From NCBI GenBank assembly GCA_024500155.1, contig CM044869.1, positions 35,381,898 to 35,445,897 on the forward strand: a stretch of 64,000 bases of DNA. The letters run 5' to 3'. The stretch comes from Chenopodium formosanum. Lineage: Eukaryota; Streptophyta; Magnoliopsida; Caryophyllales; Amaranthaceae. The notes beneath the pieces are model-generated. The model had not been told where the DNA came from. It ran no database searches and worked only from the letters and a program-made list of their open reading frames with translations. This document shows, piece by piece, positions 33,870 through 46,200 of this stretch (position 1 is the first letter of the stretch; the number at the start of each line of letters is the position of its first letter). The translations under genes were made by a program, and so were the position numbers.

Positions 33870-35230
33870 TTAAGGTGGTTGTCGGAGAAGCAATATGTGA
33901 ATAAGGCCAACAAAAGCACCATCGAAATACTTCTTAAGTCGATGGCCATTGACCTTAAACGGAGATGAAGAATCCATCATTGAAACCTCTACAACACCAC
34001 TAGGAAAGACATTTTTAACCAAGTAAGGACCGCTCCATCTTGACATGAGCTTTTCGAGAAACAACTTCATTTTTGAATTATAGAGAAGAACTTTATCACC
34101 AACACAAAACTCTTTCTTCTCGATAAGCTTATCATGAGTTTCCTTGGAACGAGCTTTGTAAGTACTAGCATAATCATAAGCATCAAGTCGAAGCTCCTCT
34201 AGCTCATGAAGATCTAACCACCTTTTCTCCCCCGCACTTGCCAAATCAAAGTTTATCTTCTTGATTGCCCACAAAGCACAGTGTTCGAGTTTTACCGGGA
34301 GATGGCATGATTTGCCATAGACTAGGCGGTATGGTGTCGTACCTATAGGTGTCTTGAAAGTCGTTCTATAGGTCTAAAGAGCATCATCCAACTTGTCCGA
34401 CCAATCCTTCCTATTTCTTGCAACCGTCTTTTCAAGAATTAACTTGATTTGACGATTGGAAACCTCGACTTGGCCACTTATTTGAGGATGATATGGAAGT
34501 CCAAATCTTTGATGAACTCCATGCTTTCGCAACATCTTTTGAAAGGCATTGTGAATAAAATGAGAACCATTATCGTTTATCACCGCCTTAGGCACACCAA
34601 ATAGTGGAAAGATGATCCTTTTGAACAATTTCATTACCACCTTGTGGTCATTTGTTGGGGAAGAAATGGCCTTAACCCATTTAGACACATAATCCACCGC
34701 CACAAGTATGTATTGATTTCCAAAGGATGAAGGAAACGGTCCCATGAAATCAATTCCCCATACATCGAATACCTCTAACACAAGAATAGGTTGTTGAGGC
34801 ATCTCATTTCGCTTGGAGATATTCCCAACTCGTTGACAACGATCACATGACTTAACAAAACTCTATGAATCCTTGAAGAGATGTGGCCACCATAAACCAC
34901 TTCAAAGAATCTTAGTGGTGGTTTTAGAAACACCCATATGGCCACCACTAGGATCCGAGTGGCACATCTTCAAAACACTAGGCACCTCTTCATTTGGAAC
35001 ACAACGCCTAAGTAAGTCATCGACCTCTCGTTTGTACAAGATGGGATCACCCCACAAATAGTGTCTTGCCTCTCTCTTGAGCTTCTTTCGTTGATTCTTA
35101 GAAAAGGAAGGTGGAAACTCCCCACATGCAAGAAAGTTCACTAAGTGGGTGAACCATGGGAGCTCTTTTGCCTTAATAGCATATGAGAAGTCATCAAGCA
35201 TTCTATCCTCAATTGGAGAACCATCATCAT
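33870..35230 (-). pseudogene. Athila-F integrase, broken
   Basis: Minus strand, in order: the H2C2 zinc-binding part (CHSDPSGGHMG in 34902-35201), a broken segment at 34803-34900, then the DDE core (34374-34802). The core has VWGIDFMGPFPSSFGNQ (first Asp), VINDNGSHF (second Asp) and GQVEVSNRQIK (Glu), so the catalytic triad is kept. The C-terminal part (33870-34274) has KVLLYNSKMKLF and RWSGPYLVKNVFP. Stops separate all three parts. It would insert element cDNA into the genome. Confidence 0.85.
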
Positions 35231-36431
35231 GAATTTAAGAATCCTCAAGGCGAGAGAGATGGTCCAACATTTTCCGCTCCTCTCTTATCCCTAATCTCAA
35301 TATCAAAAGTTTGAAGTTCAAGTACCCACCGGATCAACCTAGGCTTGGATTCTTTCTTGGCAAAAATGTACTTGAGAGCCGCATGATCCTTGAAGACAAT
35401 GGTCTTGGAACCCAACAAATAACAACGGAACTTCTCAAAAGCATGAACAATAGCCAAAAACTCCTTTTCCGTTGTGGTGTAGTTCCTTTGACCACCATTT
35501 AGAGTCTTGGACATATAATAGATCACATAGAGCTTCTTTTCCACTCTTTGACCCAGGACACCTCCAATTGCCGAATGGCTCACATCACACATCAACTCGA
35601 AAGGTAAATCCCATCTTGGGGCTTGAACAATAGGAGTAGAAACTAGGGCCTTCTTCAACTTATTGAATGCTTCCAAACACTTATCATCAAAAACAAACTC
35701 GACATCCTTTTGTAGAAGATCATTGAGGGGCTTTGCAATGAGTGAGAAATCCTTGATGAACCTTCTATAAAACTCGGCATGCCCTAAGAAAGATCTCACT
35801 CCTTTCACATTGATCGGAGGTGGAAGCTTCTCAATAACCTCAATTTTTGCTTTGTCCATCTCTATCCCCTTGTGAGAAATCTTATGGCCAAGGACTATGC
35901 CTTCCTCCACCATGAAATGACACTTCTCCCAATTCAAAACCAAGTTCACCCTCTCACACCTTGCTAAACATTTCTCAAGGTTTTCAAGGCATGCCTCAAA
36001 TGAAACACCTCCTACGGAGAAGTCATCCATGAACACTTCCATCTCCTCCTCCAACATGTCCCCAAAGATACTCATCATACATCGTTGGAATGTTGCGGGA
36101 GTATTACAAAGCCCAAATGGCATTCTCCTATAAGCAAATGTTCCATAGGGACAAGTGAAGGTTGTTTTCTCTTGGTCGTCCGGGTGGATAGGGATTTGGA
36201 AAAATCCAGAAAACCATCAAGAAAATAATATAACTTGTGCCTCGTTAGTCTCTCAAGCATTTGATCAATGAAAGGAAGGGGAAGTGATTTGTCTTTATAG
36301 ATGTGTTTAGACGTCTATAGTCTATACACATCCTCCATCTCGTGACCATCCTCATCAGAATGAGCTCACCTCTCTCATTCTCGACGACAGTCATGCCTCC
36401 TTTCTTTGGGACAACATGAACGGGGGAGACC
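35231..36431 (-). pseudogene. Athila-F reverse transcriptase and RNase H, truncated
   Basis: The main frame (35245-36123) starts at MPFGLCNTPATFQRCMMSIF and has the catalytic FMDDFSV. RNase H follows, with FELMCDVSHSAIGGVLGQ and FLAIVHAFEKFRCYLLG. Upstream, PFIDQMLERLTRHKLYYFLD (36075-36260) and a VPKKGG segment lie in other frames, up to the copia-3 LTR at 36432. The N-terminus and all of gag/protease are missing. It shows closest resemblance to Athila RT. Confidence 0.85.
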
Positions 36432-37718
36432 TGTTGGGGTTTGGTGAGTCCGACTCACCGCAGAAACAAACCCAAAAACAAGACCACACTCGCAATAAAT
36501 AAAACCATAAACATAATTAACTTAATGACAAGATTAAGATGATAATTATACCTTTGACGCGTGCTTCGCCCGACCTCGAGGGGCTCTTACTTCGAAAGCT
36601 AGCCTCGAAAATACGATGACCTCTAACAAAAGTCCACCCACAACTCGAACACCGACTAGGTCCAATGCCTTGGAGTTAGCAAGGCCCGATCGAAAAACCC
36701 GAGTTATTGAGTTCAAAGGTTTTTATAATGGTGATGCCTTTTTCAACAATTGAGTTCAAAGGTTTTCACTACTAGTGATGCCTTTTCCAACTCTTACTCA
36801 AGTGCTTTTCCCAATACCCCAAGTTGGGTATTTATAGGGAAATGCAAGAATGTGAAAAGCTCTCCCATCAATGTAGGAGAATTTGATTTTCTCATTTTAT
36901 TTAAAGCTAAAAAAAAAATAATAATCAAACTAGTAATAAATCAACAAGTGGCAAGCTAATAAGGAAGAGTAGGTAAGGACCTTTTTGAGGAGGAGGGGAC
37001 CAAACTTGCCCCCCACTCTACCTCCCATAACCGGCCACCTCCTTTTCTATTCCTCTAATTGAGTTCGGCCACATGGCAGCTCACTTGGGCACCCATGGTT
37101 GCCTTGTGGGCTGCCATGGTGCGATTGTGAGGCTTCAGCCCACCTCACTTGCGCCCAAAACCGTGGGCTGCTAGCTGCCACGGCCTAGCAAGCCATGCAC
37201 CAAGTGTGCGGGCTGCTAGCTGCCGTATGCTAGCACAGCCACGCGCACTAGTGCGGGCTGCTAGCTGCGGTATGCTAGCCTAGCCCCGCACTTAGTGCAG
37301 GCAGCTAGCATTTGCCGTGCCCCTAGCACTCGATTTTTCCGATTCTAGGGGTATTTTGGTCATTGTTGATTTATTATTATTTTCACGTCTCACCTTTTAC
37401 TATTTTCGAATTGATTTCTGATGCTCGGTTTCGACGCTCCAAGCTCGAATTTCTGACATCTAAATATTAATTACTCGGTCGACTTATTAATTAATTCCTA
37501 ATTAATTCGTTGCTTCGGCTCGTTAGTTGCTTAGATGTGACCCGAAGGGTTCAGTCAAGATTAAGTTGTAATATTAATTATGCATTAATATTACTGATCG
37601 GAAGCGGCCTCTACCCAGGCATTCCGATCACTTGACCTTACTGAAACATAAGATTTCTAATAATTCCGAACCCCCTATCGGAATAATACACTTGTTAGAA
37701 GGACACTATTCCTTTTAA
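36432..37718 (-). repeat. 3' LTR of copia-3
   Basis: Collinear with the copia-1 LTR. The polypurine tract AAGTGGGAGA precedes it on the minus strand, and the start reads TTAAAAGG where copia-1 has TGTGAAAGG. The GC-rich patch lies at 37060-37330 (repeated GCTAGCTGC / CGGGCTGCTAGC units). The inner end matches copia-1 exactly in layout. Confidence 0.75.
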
Positions 37719-38590
37719 TCTCCCACTTGTCCTTTCAGACAAGTGTGCTGTCAGTGTATAACCCTTTTCCTATGTCGCTTAATGTCTCTTCATGAACTAT
37801 AAGGTAAGATTAATTTGTCATCCTTATTGCGTCCAGAAGTGTTTCTCGATTCCGAGTCCGATTGTCAATAAACAGATGATTTCTAAAATCCATCCGAGCA
37901 CGGCCATGCATTTTACAGTCTCGCTCTACGAGAGGCCTTGTAAACAACAAAGACATCTTCCCTACTTTAGTAGGGGGACATTTCCAATCTTGTAATGTAG
38001 CTTCTCTTACTGAGAGGACCTAGCCGCCCGAGTGATGCCATTATAATCCCCTATTACGGAAGACATTTGAAAATCATCAAAGCGGACCAGTACTCAAACA
38101 AGAAAGCTCACAATACTCATGGTCGAGTAAAAAAGGTTCCGATAGCAACAATGAGAAGTATACTTATGACGATTTTTAAACTCTTAAAGTATTCTCATAG
38201 GTCGATCCAGTATGGTTCTAAACCAATACCTGTGTAAATGATTTATGTCGATCATGTCCTTGTAGCACAAGAAACGGTGCTATAAATCAAACTACACACT
38301 AATCTCAAATGGTTATTAATCGTCCATCGTTTAAATGACCTCGATTAGGGATAATTTTCGATTATAATATTTAATGTTCACTTAATAGGTGTTTCCTTAC
38401 CAAGACTGGTCTTGATACCCTATTTTGAATATTCAAATAATTGAATGGACTCATTACTTAATTCTAAACCACAATTAAAAGTCAACGGAGTGATTTAAAT
38501 CGCATGAAAAATTAAATTACTCCAAAACTGAATGGTTCATCGTAGTGCTTTACATTAAAATTGTCAAAAAATTAATTAAAACACTAAAAA
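37719..38590 (-). other. 3' UTR of copia-3
   Basis: Third copy of the conserved ~0.86-kb copia 3' UTR. The small frame starting ATGTCTTTGTTG (near 37950, minus) keeps reading phase with the copia-1 version for about 48 codons, then meets a TAA. No other coding signal. Confidence 0.6.
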
Positions 38591-41340
38591 TAAGGAAATC
38601 AAAGCCAATCTCCGACGTGCTTGATTCCCATTGCCTCAACATGCTTGTTGTGCTTCACTTGAGGCAAAGGTTTAGTCAGTGGATCGGCTACATTATCATC
38701 CGTTCCAACCTTACAAATTCTGATTTCACCTTCTGATTTCCATTCTCGAATCATGTGAAACCGCCACTTGACATGTTTGACATTCTGATGTTCTCTTGGC
38801 TCTCTGGCCTTAGCAATAGCTCCATTGTTGTCACAATAGAGGTCTATTGGACCCTTGATGGAAGGTACAACACCAAGTTCACCAATGAACTTGCGAATCC
38901 AAACTTCCTCCTTAGCTGCCTCTGATGCTGCTAAGTATTCGGCTTCAGTTGTAGAATCTGCAGTTGTGCTTTGCTTAGCACTCTTCCAACTAAACGCTCC
39001 TCCATTGAGACAAAATATGTACCCAGACTGTGACTTGAGGTCGAATCTGTCTGTCTGGAAGCTTTCGTCGGTATAACCCTCAACAACTAATTCATCTCTG
39101 CCACCATAGACCAAGAATTTATCCTTGTTCCTTTTCAGGTACATTAGGATATTCTTGGCCGCAGTCCAATGTGCCTCTCTTGGGTCTAATTGGTATCGGC
39201 TCGTAGCGCGCAAAGCATACGATACATCTAGCCTAGTACATATCATGGGATACATGATCGATCAAATTAGCGAAACATATGGAATCTGATTCATCCTTTC
39301 TCGCTCATCAGGTGTCTTAGGACACTACTTCTTGCTTAGGGTTATGCCATGAGACATGGGTAGGTGACCTCTCTTGGCCTCTTCCATTTGAAAACGAGCT
39401 AGTACCTTATCAATATAAGTACTTTGACTCAATCCTATCATCCTTTTTGATCTATCCCTATAGATCTTGATGCCTAGTATGCACTGAGCCTTTCCCAAGT
39501 GTTTCATTGAAAAACATTTTTCGAGCCAAGCCTTTATAGACTCTTATAACGGAATGCTGTTTCCAATGAGCAATATGTCATCGACATATAAGACTAGGAA
39601 GGCGATGTCACTCCCACTGACCTTGTTGTAAACACAAGACTCATCTGGATTCTTGATAAAACCAAACTTACTACTGGCTTCATCGAATCGCAGATTCCAG
39701 CTTCTGCTTGCTTGCTTTAATCCATAAATTGACTTCCTAAGCTTGCATACCTTTCTAGCGTTGTTTTGGTCGACAAACTCTTTAGGCTGTGTCATATACA
39801 CAGTTTCATCCAAAATACCATTTAGGAAGGCGATTTTGACGTCCATCTGCCATATTTCGTAATTGTAATATGCAGCAATCGCTTGGAGAATCCGAACGGA
39901 TTTAAGCATTGCGAATGGAGAAAAGGTTTCATCGTAATCAATACCATGAACTTGTCTAAAACCTTTTGCTACCAATCTAGCTTTGTAAATGAATACAATT
40001 CCATCTTTGTCGGTTTTCAACTTGAAAATCCACTTACATCTGATAGGTGTGTAACCTTCGGGTAAATCGACCAAGTCCCAGACTTGATTTTCAAATATGG
40101 AATCCATTTCCGATCTCAAGGCCTCTTGCCATTTAGTAAAGTCGGTGCTTGCCATCGCTTTCTTGTAGGTTGCCGGTTCATCTCCATCCATGATCAGGAT
40201 GTCCTGATTCTCGGTTAATACTAAACCAAGATATCTATCAGGTTGAGATCTCGACCTTTGAGACCTACGTAGGGTAATGGACTGAGCATTTGCCTTGCCG
40301 GTTCGACTTTGCATATTTTGATCACTTAGACCTTCGTCAACAGATGTTGTTTGAGCACTTTGACTGTCATTGTTATTTTGTTGCTCATCCTCACGAACTT
40401 CGTCGAGTTCGATTTTCCTCCCACTTGTCATTTTTGAAAGGTGCTCCTTCTCCAAAAAGACACCATCGCGAGCAACAAACACTTTGTTCTCCGATTTGTT
40501 GTAAAAGTAATACCCTTTGGTTTCTTTTGGGTAGCCCACAAAGTAAACCTTATCAGATTTGGGATGAAGTTTGTCAGAAATCAATTTCTTGACATATGCT
40601 TCGCATCCCCATATCTTTAGAAAAGACAACCTAAGAGGTTTCTTCGTCCATAACTCGTATGGAGTCTTTTCTACAGCTTTTGATGGAGCACGGTTCAGTG
40701 TTAGTGCCGCAGTTAAAAGTGCGTGTCCTCGGAAAAAGATAGGAAGATCACTAAGACCCATGGTTGATCGTACCATGTCTAACAAGGTTCGATTTCTCCG
40801 TTCGGATACTCCGTTCCATTGTGGAGTTCCCGGAGGTGTCAGTTCTAAAAGTATGCCATGATCTTTCAGATGGTCATCGAATTCTTGGCTCAAGTATTCA
40901 CCACCTCGATCCGATCGAAGGGCTTTGATTTTCTTGCCAAGCTGATTTTCAACTTCACTCTGAAATTCTTTGAACTTTTCAAACGATTCAGATATATGCG
41001 ACATGAGGTAGACATAGCCATATCTACTATAGTCGTCTGTGAAGGTGATGAAATATCGATGTCCATTTCTTGTGGCAGAGCTCATTGGTCCACATACATG
41101 GGTATGTATTAGACCCAATAAGTCACCTGCTCTTTCTCCCAACTTGGAGAATGGCTGCTTTATCATCTTGCCTAATAAACATCCTTCGCAATTCTCAAAA
41201 GATTCTAAATCGAAAGAGTCAAGAACGCCTTCTTGTAGAAGCTTCTTGATGCGTTTGATGTTAATGTGGCCAAGACAACAATGCCATAAGTAAGTTTGAT
41301 TTGACTCCATGGTCTTAGCTCTTATGGTATCATTATAAAC
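38591..41340 (-). pseudogene. Copia-3 integrase, reverse transcriptase and RNase H, broken
   Basis: Minus strand. Integrase-RT form one long frame (from about 41335 to 39544): YLWHCCLGHINIKRI, then the core with IHTHVCGPM (first catalytic Asp changed to His), RSDRGGEYLSQEF and PQWNGVSERRN, then the RT with IWQMDVKIAFLNG and LYVDDILLIGN. A stop at about 39543 and a frameshift precede RNase H (38599-39255), which keeps TTEAEYLAASEAAKEEVWIR and ends GDWL. It is better preserved than copia-1 and aligns with it from AKTMESNQ onwards. Confidence 0.85.
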
Positions 41341-42003
41341 AATTTTGCCTAAACACACAAAAATGTCATTTCGATAAATATAAACAAGACATGAAACAAA
41401 AGTCTTGTGATCAAAGTTAAAATGACGTCCAGAGTCATATGAGATCAAAGTATGGTAGATAAAACTCAACAAGTTTTAGAATTTAGACAAAACACATGAG
41501 ATTACAAGCTTTCTTTGAATAAATTATCTTCATCTTCCACTTGTGTACTCATGTCCACTTGAAAAGTGCCGCTCACTTTGTTCTTGAAATAGGAGCATAG
41601 AGTGAGTCAATTTTCCGGTATCTAATACCTTATAAATTGCTTGTATTCAAGTGTCAAGATGATACCTGAGATTGAGGCTCCTTTTCCTCTTGCCTCATCT
41701 TCCAGATACTTGCTACATTCTCTTTTGTAGTGACCTTGTTTGCTACAATAGAAGCAGTGCATCTTATCCTTGTTCTTGAACTCCTTCTTCTTAGGCCTTA
41801 CAGCAAACTTAGCCGCCTTGCAAGAATAGGTTTTCTGGAGCTCTTGAACAACTTCCTTGTAGGATAGTTTATCCCGATTGTTGGTAATTTGCATCTTAAT
41901 TGCAATGTACCCCGAGTGGAGTGAGCTTAAAAGCATATGATCCGCTTGCTCATCCTCCACCGTCCTACCAATCAGTTCCAGATGGTTAAATGACAAATTA
42001 CAA
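41341..42003 (-). pseudogene. Copia gag part upstream of copia-3 pol, different family
   Basis: The frame 41622-42008 (minus) has a gag core (FNHLELIGRTVEDEQADHML, LSYKEVVQELQKTYSCK) and a zinc knuckle MHCFYCSKQGHYKRECSKY. It is unlike the copia-1 gag but like the scrap at 6046-6139. The 41341-41620 part contains stops and does not match copia-1 protease. Either the element is a chimera or two fragments abut here. The right edge is an Athila-like LTR. Confidence 0.6.
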
Positions 42004-43165
42004 TGCAATCTAGCGTAATTCTCAAGGCCTAATCAAATTACACACATGCAAACTTACATTAATTACTTTAATCTCAACAATCAATTAACATAATTCCCAA
42101 ATTAATCACAATCAATCAATCATACAAATTTCACACAATCCCTAGCCAAACAACTACTCAAGAACCATCATCTAATCAACAAGTAACTAAAGAAATCAAA
42201 AATCAACAAAATATGGAGAACAATTACATTAATCAAGAATCAAACATCAAAATCAAATCAAACAAACTTGAAATTAAACAAAGCAATAAAATGAGATAGA
42301 GTTAGAAATCCTCATTGATTGATTATGGAGATTTTTAATACAATTGTCACTTTCAATCTTGAATCTCTCAAATCCCCAATGAAATTCCTCACTTTCTCTC
42401 TCTAAATCTACTCCTAAAACTAACCCTAGATCTACAGAGAGAACCTCTCAACCTAAGCTAAAATATGAGAGAGAAATTCTAAGCTAGTTTAAAGTTTTCC
42501 AAAAATAAAAAGGTCTCAAGTATATATAGCAAGGGAGCAAAGTAGGATCGACCAACCTATGGTGCGCACGCACCAAAGGGTGTGCGCGCACCAACCTATG
42601 GTGCGCACACACATAAGGGTGTGCGCGCGCGTACCACATGGTGTCCCACTCATGCCCCCTGCTACGCTCATGCACCATAGTGATGGCCGTGCACTCGGCC
42701 TCTTGCTTTAGTTCTAGCGCTCACAAGCATGTTCCTCATCGACGCTCTCGTATGATGCTCATGAAGGGGACAGCCTTCAAATCTTCATTTTTGCGTGTTC
42801 ATGATCAAGACATGCGATAATGGTGATGCACGAGGCGCTAATGCCAAGAATAGGAGCTTGATTCTTATCTTGAACTCTAGCCAACCGAATGATATGAGGT
42901 CTTGTCCCGAGCATCCAAAAGACTTGGAGAACCTTCCAAAGTAGATCCCGAGACCCGAACAAAGCCTACAATAAAAGAAAGTAAAGCGAGTAAAGTAGAA
43001 AAGACGAAAATACCCTTACATCACAAGAAAGCACAAAATAAGAGAAACGAAGAAACTAAAACATAAATGAACGAAATTAAGGCATTATTTAAACAGAAAA
43101 GCTATAAAATAGAAGGAAAACGTCCTAAAATGCTACCATATGAGTGTCATAAATGACACTCATCA
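42004..43165 (-). repeat. Athila-like LTR (minus), 3'-truncated
   Basis: Starts at 43165 (minus) with TGATGAGTGTCATTTATGAC and runs to CTAGATTGCATTG at about 42004. That motif occurs some 470 bases before the end of the solo LTR at 26977-28588, so the last part is missing. A CG module with TGGTGCGCGCACACC-type palindromes lies at 42545-42640, followed by a TATATATA box near 42520. No coding sequence. Confidence 0.65.
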
Positions 43166-43248
43166 TAAACCCTAATACACACTTTATTAAAACAATAATG
43201 TTGTCTATTTATCTATTACTATAAATTACAAACATTCTTAAAACAAAT

Positions 43249-46200
43249 TTAACTGACCCTTGCATATGACAAAGCTTGCTGCTTAATTACTTGACCTTTG
43301 GCTTTCACTAAACCACCAACACTCGACACATCATCCTGCATGATTAAAAGGTGAAGAAGAATGAATAGTTTGGTTTCTAAATACTTCAATTACATCAATT
43401 ACGCGCTTTCACCATAAACATTGCAAATGGGTTATCACCTTGAATATTTGGGGTTCTAATCGCATTGTTTTCTGAACATATCGTACTGGTTCCATCTAGT
43501 GCAATTTGCAGCAGCAGATTAATAACATTTACTTACAGCACTAACTATTCGAGTATGAAAGATATAATGGTATAATAACAATGTTACCTTTTCAGTACTC
43601 TGTGTTGCACAAATATCTTCTTCGGAATGTAACTGAATTGCAATCACATAAGACAGTGTGTTATCACTTGACAACAACAATACAGTGTGAAGTTTCAGAA
43701 CTATCTGAAACTCAGAGAAGAAAACCAGAGAAAATAGAGAGAGAAAATTTGTAGAATAAGAGAAAATTTGTGTAATTTTGATAATCTTATCATTAATGGA
43801 GAAATCAGCCTTTAAATATTACACAGTAAGAATGAAAGCTTCTAACAACTTTCCTTAAAATTCGGGAAAGTCTAACAAACTCTATCCTAGTCAGCAACTA
43901 TACAAACTTACAAAATATTACAAAATATCTTATACTCAACACCCCCCCTTCAAGATGGAACTGCTTGAAGGACAGGTCCAATCTTGAGTAGGAGGCTGAC
44001 AGACAAGACCAATTTTGGAACAAAGAAAACGATGTTGATATGTGCCTAATGCCTTGGTCATTAAATCTGCCAATTGAAGAGCTGACTTAACATGAACAGT
44101 CTGAATAAAACCAGATTGGACATTTTCCCTGATAAAATGCACATCCAACTTCTGAGATTTTAATCTCAGATGTTTAGTCCTTTCATGGAAACAAGGATCC
44201 TCTGCAATATGCTGTGCTGACACATTGTCACAACAAAGAGGAATAGGAGTAGGAATCTGAAACCCCAAATCATGAAGCAATCTCTCCAACCAAGTGATCT
44301 CATAAGCTGTGTAACTCATGCTTCTATACTATGCTGCAGTAGAACTATTTGAAACAACTTTTTGTTTCTTGGTCTTCCAAGAAACCAATGCCTTGCCAAG
44401 AAACACACAATAACCAGAAAGAGATCTCCCTGAGTCAATACATGTACCCCAGTCAGCATCACTATAAGTTGTGAGCTGAAGATTAGGATCTGCAGGATAG
44501 AACAGACCATAATGAAGAGTACCCTTAAGGTATTTCAAAACATAGACTGCAGCAGAAAGGTGAGGATCCCTAGGTCCATGCAAAAACTGACTTAGTTGCT
44601 GAACAGCATAACTAATGTCACGTCTAGTGAGATTCAAATACAGCAATTTTCCAATGATCTTCCTGTAAACTTCAAGATCATCCAATAAAACACCAACATC
44701 CTTGCTCAATTTTAATCCTTTAGGTAAAGGAAATGTAGCAGCAGAACAATTTTCCATGTGAGCATCCTTGAGCATATCCAAAATATATTTTCTTTGATTA
44801 AGAAGAATTCCAGAACTTGACCTTGACACCTCAATTCCAAGAAAATATTTGAGACTTCCCAAATCTTTAATTGTGAAAGCTGAGTGCATAACAGTCTTCA
44901 GATCTTGTATAAGACCTTGATCAGTTCCAGTAATCAACAAATCATCAACATAAGTCACAACAACAGTGTAAGAATCTGTCTTCCTCATAATGAACAAAGA
45001 ATAATCCTGCTGTGATTGAACAAAACCAAAATCAAGAAGAAACTTGCTCAATTCTTTGTTCCAACATCTTGAGGCTTGTTTCAAGCCATAAATGGATCTA
45101 TTCAACTTACATACTTGCCCTGGTCCTGCCTTATCATATCCTTGAGGAGGTGACATATAAACCTCTTCATCCAAATATCCATGCAAAAAAGCATTATTAA
45201 CATCAACTTGCTGAATATCCCAACCAAAAGCAGCAGCCAATGCAATTACAACTCTAACTGTTGTAATGTTTGTAGTCTTTGCCTTCAACTTGCTTATCTC
45301 CTCGAGCAACAATCCTTGCCTATCTCCTCGAGCAACAATCCTTGCCTTACACCTTTCTACAGTACCATCAGGATTAAACTTTGTTTTATACACCCATTTT
45401 GAACCTATTGCTTTCTTTCCAGCTGGTAATTCTGTCGATTCCCAAGTACCAGTACTTTCCATAGCATCCAACTCCTTTTTCATTGCTTCCACCCACTCTG
45501 GGTGAACACTAGCTTGCTTATAAGAACATGGTTCATAAGCAGTCAACATATTATCCAAACTTGCCAAGGAATCACTAGCCATGAAAGAAAGACAAGGCTC
45601 AAAATAAACATTGAAAGCTGAACCTATCTGTAAAGAAGGAGGCAACTGTAACTGAAAATCATCAAACTTTTTAGGAATGTGTCTGTTTCTAGTAGAAACC
45701 CTTGCAGGAGGAGTAGATAGATGATTGGAATCAGAAGAACCCTCAGAAACAGGAGAAGTTGGATTAATAGAAAAATTCTCAGAATGATCAAGTGAAACAT
45801 TCTCAGAATGAGAAGATTCTGAAGAAATAGGAGTAAGAGGTTCTGAGAAATCAGGTTCATTAACAGATTCAGAACCAACGGGAGCAGTATTCACCAAAGG
45901 CAAAGCAGGATCTGCATCAATAGGTTTAGGATACTTGAAAGGGAACACAGTCTCACAGAAAACCACTTCCCTACTCAGAATCAGCTTGTTTGTCTCTAGA
46001 TCTAGAAGCTTGTAACCTTTCTGCCCATAAGGATAACCAAGAAACACACATTTCTTGGCTTTAGCTTCAAACTTATCTCCAATCTTTTGTGCAGCATAAC
46101 ACAAACACCCAATCACCCTTAAGTGATTATAAAGAGGAGGTGTACCATACAGCAACTCATAAGGTGTCTTCCATGCCAAGACAGAACTAGGTAATATATT

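Larger units (their letters stand above)
24748..36431 (-). mobile_element. Athila-F: 3' half of an Athila-like Ty3/gypsy element
   Basis: On the minus strand: reverse transcriptase/RNase H (36431-35240), integrase (35230-33870), an inter-frame region, an Athila ORF1/env-like frame (32330-30574), a long 3' UTR holding a solo LTR, polypurine tract and 3' LTR (26104-24748). Gag, protease and the RT start are cut off by copia-3 at 36432; the LTR end is cut by copia-1. All frames are broken. The extra frame after pol is diagnostic for Athila. Confidence 0.8.
36432..42003 (-). mobile_element. Copia-3: 5'-truncated copia element inside Athila-F
   Basis: Same family as copia-1 over its 3' UTR, LTR and most of pol. 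It ends at 36432 (minus) with CCCCAACA, against Athila-F RT; the flank AGACC (36427-36431) is a candidate target duplication. Upstream the gag is a different type and is cut by an Athila-like LTR at about 42003, so the 5' LTR, primer site and most of gag are missing. Confidence 0.75.

Noticed and set aside
45012..45505. Plus-strand frames opposite copia-E RT
   Set aside because: Shadows of the long minus-strand pol frame.
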